Below, one piece after another: positions 51,128 to 53,432 of a stretch of 53,432 bases of DNA. Both the position numbers and the translations under genes were made by a program. The stretch's first letter is position 1. Each line of letters begins with the position of its first letter. The DNA is from Streptomyces echinatus (GTDB lineage: Bacteria > Actinomycetota > Actinomycetes > Streptomycetales > Streptomycetaceae), in the NCBI RefSeq assembly GCF_014203595.1, contig NZ_JACHJK010000028.1, forward strand, positions 1-53,432, written 5' to 3'. The notes beneath the pieces were generated by a model. It searched no databases. It worked only from the letters and a program-made list of their open reading frames with translations, and was not told the DNA's origin.

Positions 51128-51345
51128 ATGTACCGCGTCGACTACCTCACCGACACCCAGGAACGCGTCCTGCGCTGCATCCGCCGGCACATCACCGAGC
51201 ACGGCGAGGCGCCCACCTACGCCCAGATCGGCGAGGAAGTCGGCATGCGCAGCCGCGCCTCCGTCCACTACCAGGTCGCCGAGCTGGCGACGAAAGGCGC
51301 GATCGTCCGCGATCCCGGCCGTCCAGAGGAATCCGCCTCGCATGA
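51128..51345 (+). pseudogene. LexA-like HTH gene with one-base deletion
   Basis: From ATG: LTDTQERVLRCIRRHITEHG, APTYAQIGEEVGMRSRASVH, AELATKGAIVRDPGRP, a LexA-type winged helix without the protease domain. At about 51323 (CGTCCAGAGG) a base seems missing: the other frame immediately gives RGIRLA and a TGA at 51343 that overlaps the next ATG. As written the frame reads on into unrelated sequence. It is either a true mutation or a sequencing error. Confidence 0.72.
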
Positions 51346-51542
51346 TCGATCCCAGCCGCTATCACCTGCTGCTCGAAGCCGGCGGCCGGCCGGTGCAGCA
51401 CGGCTGGTGGGGAAGTCTGGAGGTCGCGCGGGACAAATTTCGGCGCTGGGTCGGGGAGTACGGTTCGATGCCCGGTGCCCGCATCACTCTCACCGACGAG
51501 GAGAGCGTGGAGGTGCTGGCCGTCTGGCCCGACCCGCGGTAG
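51342..51542 (+). CDS. Small hypothetical protein coupled to the LexA-like gene
   Basis: 66 aa; ATG overlaps the expected stop of the LexA-like gene (GCATGA). DPSRYHLLLEAGGRPVQHGW, WWGSLEVARDKFRRWVGEYG, RITLTDEESVEVLAVWPD: a compact alpha-beta protein seen in Streptomyces next to such regulators, function unknown. Confidence 0.68.
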   Translation: MIDPSRYHLLLEAGGRPVQHGWWGSLEVARDKFRRWVGEYGSMPGARITLTDEESVEVLAVWPDPR

Positions 51543-51547
51543 GCGGG

Positions 51548-51790
51548 CTACTCGGCGGTGGGGTCTTGCTGGGCGTGCCGGACTGCCTTCTTCACGGCCT
51601 GTTCCACCTCGTACCGGTTGGCGCGGGTGGCCTCGGCGTGAGCGGTGATGGCCGTCTGAGCCCTTTCGGCGGCCTTGCGCCAGCGTCGCCACTGGGCGTC
51701 GTGCTCATCGTTGGTGAGGTCTGCGAGCTTGGATCGTTCTTCCTCGGCGGATCGTTCCAGCTTGATCAACTCATCGAGGCCCTCCGTCAC
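51548..51790 (-). CDS. Small coiled-coil protein
   Basis: 80 aa from GTG with AGGAT nine bases upstream (an ATG 33 bases further out is possible). DELIKLERSAEEERSKLADL, then DAQWRRWRKAAERAQTAITA. Charged helix throughout. Converges with the 51342-51542 gene with 5 bp between. Confidence 0.6.
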   Translation of the reverse strand: MTEGLDELIKLERSAEEERSKLADLTNDEHDAQWRRWRKAAERAQTAITAHAEATRANRYEVEQAVKKAVRHAQQDPTAE

Positions 51791-52189
51791 GGACAGAGAT
51801 CCTAAGCGGCCTAACCCGCGCACCGGGGTCCCGGACCTACCGTCTGATCGGGTAGAGCCGCGGCCCCCCCAGCGGGCGCGAAGCGTTGCTTCGTCGGCCA
51901 GTACTGGTGGCCTTGGTCGACGATTGACCTTGACGCAACCGTTCCGATACTGACCGTAACTTTTTCCGGTGATCCGGGTGCACGCTTCGGGCCGCTGAGG
52001 CGCTTGAAGGGGTGGAGGCGGTTGGCGCCTCTGGTACCGGAGCGGGGCGGGAGCGGCACCTGAAATGGAACAGGTACACGGGAGGACTCGTGCAGCACGA
52101 CGCTGCAGCGTGGATGTTCGAGACCGCGCGCTTTCTGCAAGAGCAAGCGGCCGGCCGGCAGCAGGTCGTCGGCCTGTTCACCCGGGGTG
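51791..52189. other. No supported gene
   Basis: Includes the left part of a decayed reading frame (AAWMFETARFLQEQAAGRQQ) that cannot be joined to anything with confidence. Confidence 0.35.
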
Positions 52190-52349
52190 GGTCCACCTGG
52201 TGGTCTGCAACGCCGGCTTCGCGGTGACCGGCAGGTTCGCCACCGTTCCGTTGGAGCAGAGTCTGGAGATGATGGGGCTGAACTGTGATGCCTTGGTCGC
52301 TCTCGCCCACGCGTTCTGGCACGTGCCCGCCCCCGGGACACCCTGCTGA
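52190..52349 (+). pseudogene. Short-chain dehydrogenase remnant
   Basis: LVVCNAGFAVTGRFATVPLE then SLEMMGLNCDALVALAHAF corresponds to the NNAG-to-helix-E section of SDR enzymes. Neither the glycine-rich start nor the YxxxK active site is present. Confidence 0.6.
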
Positions 52350-52360
52350 AGTGGCCTAGA

Positions 52361-52403
52361 CCCTCGCTCCGGCAGCCCCCTCCCCGGGTGGGCGAGGGCT
52401 GCC
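52361..52403. terminator. Nested hairpin
   Basis: GGCAGCCC (52371-52378) pairs with GGGCTGCC (52396-52403); CCCTCGC (52361-52367) can pair alternatively with GCGAGGG (52392-52398). A possible terminator or switch. Confidence 0.4.
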
Positions 52404-52979
52404 GGCGGTACAGGGAGTTGTCGTGTGTGGTCGACGCCCGTGCACCCGTGCGCCCCTGGGTGCCTCTGTGGTGCGGCTGTGGCCGGCGCACGCTGGGCGG
52501 TCGTTGTCAGTGGGCTGGGCTACCGTCGAAAGGCCCTTGCGGGCGGCTCCGCTCTCGCCTGGCCGTCAGCTGCGGCCAGGCGAGAGCAGTCAGCACGCCC
52601 CCAGAAAATCTCGGCACGGGGGCGGGCTCTTCCGGATGGAAGGCCGACACCCAGTGGATGCCTTGTTTCCATTGACGCGGCTGAGCGCGCCGAATGCAAG
52701 GAAAACCGGGAACTTCCCCCCGGACGCGCCGTATTTGTGCGGTTCCTTTGCCCGCAGCGCACCAGGTGACGGCGCCTGCGATGTGGATCTCATTGTTCCG
52801 CGATTCCTTGATCACATTGTGTATCAACTGCCGTGGCTCACATGCTGGTTGGCCAGCAGCCCGGATGGACGGCGGCCGGCACCCGCCGTCCCTTCCTGGG
52901 CACGTACGAGACTCCTTTCCGGATGAGGGGTCTCCCTGTACCGGCCGACACCCAAGGCTTGCCTACCCAAGGAGCATGC
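52404..52979. other. Gap with hairpin, no supported gene
   Basis: CTCGCCTGGCC/GGCCAGGCGAG around 52555-52585 repeats the core of the hairpin at 20864-20906. No frame looks natural. The last 100 bases probably carry the promoter of the 52980 gene. Confidence 0.4.
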
Positions 52980-53204
52980 ATGCCGCTCAAGCAGATACTG
53001 ATCATCACGGTGACCGTGACCGGACTCGTCCTCGCGTGGAGTGCGGTCATGGCCTGGCTGGGCCAGACGGTCGCCATCGCCTCCCTGGCACCTGTTCTCG
53101 GGCTGACTGTCGTCCAGATCGTCCGCGCGGTACGCGCCCACGCACCGGCCTCCGGTCACCGCGCGGCAGCCGTCCCTGAAGCAGAGGACGACGCCAACCG
53201 ATGA
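52980..53204 (+). CDS. Small membrane protein
   Basis: 74 aa; AAGGAG seven bases before the ATG. Two hydrophobic helices (ILIITVTVTGLVLAWSAVMA; VAIASLAPVLGLTVVQIV), then an acidic tail. The stop overlaps the start of the next gene (ATGA). Confidence 0.72.
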   Translation: MPLKQILIITVTVTGLVLAWSAVMAWLGQTVAIASLAPVLGLTVVQIVRAVRAHAPASGHRAAAVPEAEDDANR

Positions 53205-53346
53205 TGCCGCCCGATCCCTCCCAGCCGCCTCCCGGACGGCCGGGCCGCAAACTCGGCCCGATCACCGAATCCGCTGGCAGTATCCACCGCGCATGGCTCG
53301 AGCCCATGCGCGAGGCGTACTTCGCCAGCGGCCGCACCTTACAGGC
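53201..53346 (+). pseudogene. HTH regulator gene cut by an insertion sequence
   Basis: ATG overlapping the previous stop: a Pro-rich head, KLGPITESAGSIHRAWLEPM, EAYFASGRTLQAI, the beginning of a Streptomyces HTH protein family. The frame then enters the insertion-sequence end at about 53344. Confidence 0.65.
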
Positions 53347-53432
53347 CATTTCATTTGGGGAGTCTGCGGTAGCAGATGAGTGTGGCAGCGATCGCGGTGA
53401 AGGCCATGAAGTGTTCGGCTTTGCGTTCGTAG
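53344..53432 (-). mobile_element. End of an IS5-like insertion sequence
   Basis: The boundary is near GGCCATTTCATTTGGGG, probably the terminal repeat. On the minus strand the last 26 residues of a transposase are seen (YERKAEHFMAFTAIAATLIC then YRRLPK, stop at 53351-53353), typical of IS5-family DDE transposases. The rest is beyond the window. The copy is probably repeated elsewhere in the genome, which would explain why the contig ends here. Confidence 0.8.

Noticed and set aside
1..53432. tRNA or rRNA genes
   Set aside because: No cloverleaf with GTTCGA-type T-arm or rRNA signature was noticed by eye; a tRNAscan run would be needed to exclude one.

Overview
The window reads as the left end of a linear plasmid (or a plasmid-like chromosome arm) from Streptomyces or a close relative. 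It is GC-rich, with third-position GC bias throughout and many GTG/TTG starts. Bases 1-14 match the start of archetypal Streptomyces telomeres, and about ten GC-rich, mostly triloop hairpins fill the first 220 bases. A terminal-protein gene (tpg) at 10.7-11.3 kb supports a protein-capped linear replicon. The right edge lies inside an IS5-like insertion sequence, so the contig is probably broken there and no second telomere is seen.

Layout. 0-0.54 kb: telomere. 0.5-3.6 kb: a glycosylase-fold-like protein, a Cys-containing hypothetical protein, and a hairpin-rich stretch with a 31-bp-arm inverted repeat that reuses telomere motifs. 3.65-8.7 kb: a DUF3800 protein and an AAA+ ATPase/subtilisin-like protease pair that looks like the anti-phage system IetAS. 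9.2-10.6 kb: two exported or anchored small proteins and an ANTAR protein. 10.7-13.9 kb: the replication module tpg - DnaB-like helicase - winged-helix initiator, with an iteron array inside the initiator gene (probable origin). 14.2-18.3 kb: an XRE regulator, a HAD hydrolase, a DUF1932 dehydrogenase, a guanylate-kinase-like protein, an HTH/P-loop kinase fusion and a GntR regulator.

18.9-29.2 kb is a mostly one-directional, hairpin-punctuated string of small, translationally coupled plasmid genes leading into a DUF2637 membrane/coiled-coil protein, a 721-aa low-complexity protein, a small coiled-coil protein and an FtsK/TraB-like DNA translocase. This is best read as the conjugative transfer module. 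29.4-36 kb is accessory and partly decayed: a DUF6197 protein, a HEPN-zinc-ribbon protein, a lower-GC membrane protein, Cys-rich proteins and remnants of tyrosine recombinases and of a tripartite (TnpA/B/C-type) transposon. 36.3-38.4 kb: a large transfer-ATPase-like membrane protein with a degenerate P-loop.

39.6-43.0 kb: an NB-ARC/TPR (STAND, NLR-like) protein with nine near-identical 120-bp TPR units, preceded by a small protein. Both carry a similar short motif resembling bacterial amyloid signalling motifs. 43.2-45.4 kb: remnants (a DUF6197 copy, an MFS transporter, an integrase) and a membrane protein. 45.4-47.7 kb: parA-parB, with four TTAACGSCGTTAA palindromes inside parB as candidate centromere sites. 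47.9-53.4 kb: a lectin-like protein, Ku, DUF6233, a LexA-like HTH gene with a one-base frameshift, small proteins, an SDR remnant, and an HTH gene cut by the IS.

Together the window supplies telomere capping, replication, partition and transfer, with at least three plausible defence loci: IetAS-like, NLR-like, and HEPN-zinc ribbon. Two maintenance sites, the iterons and the par palindromes, appear to be embedded in the genes of their own binding proteins.
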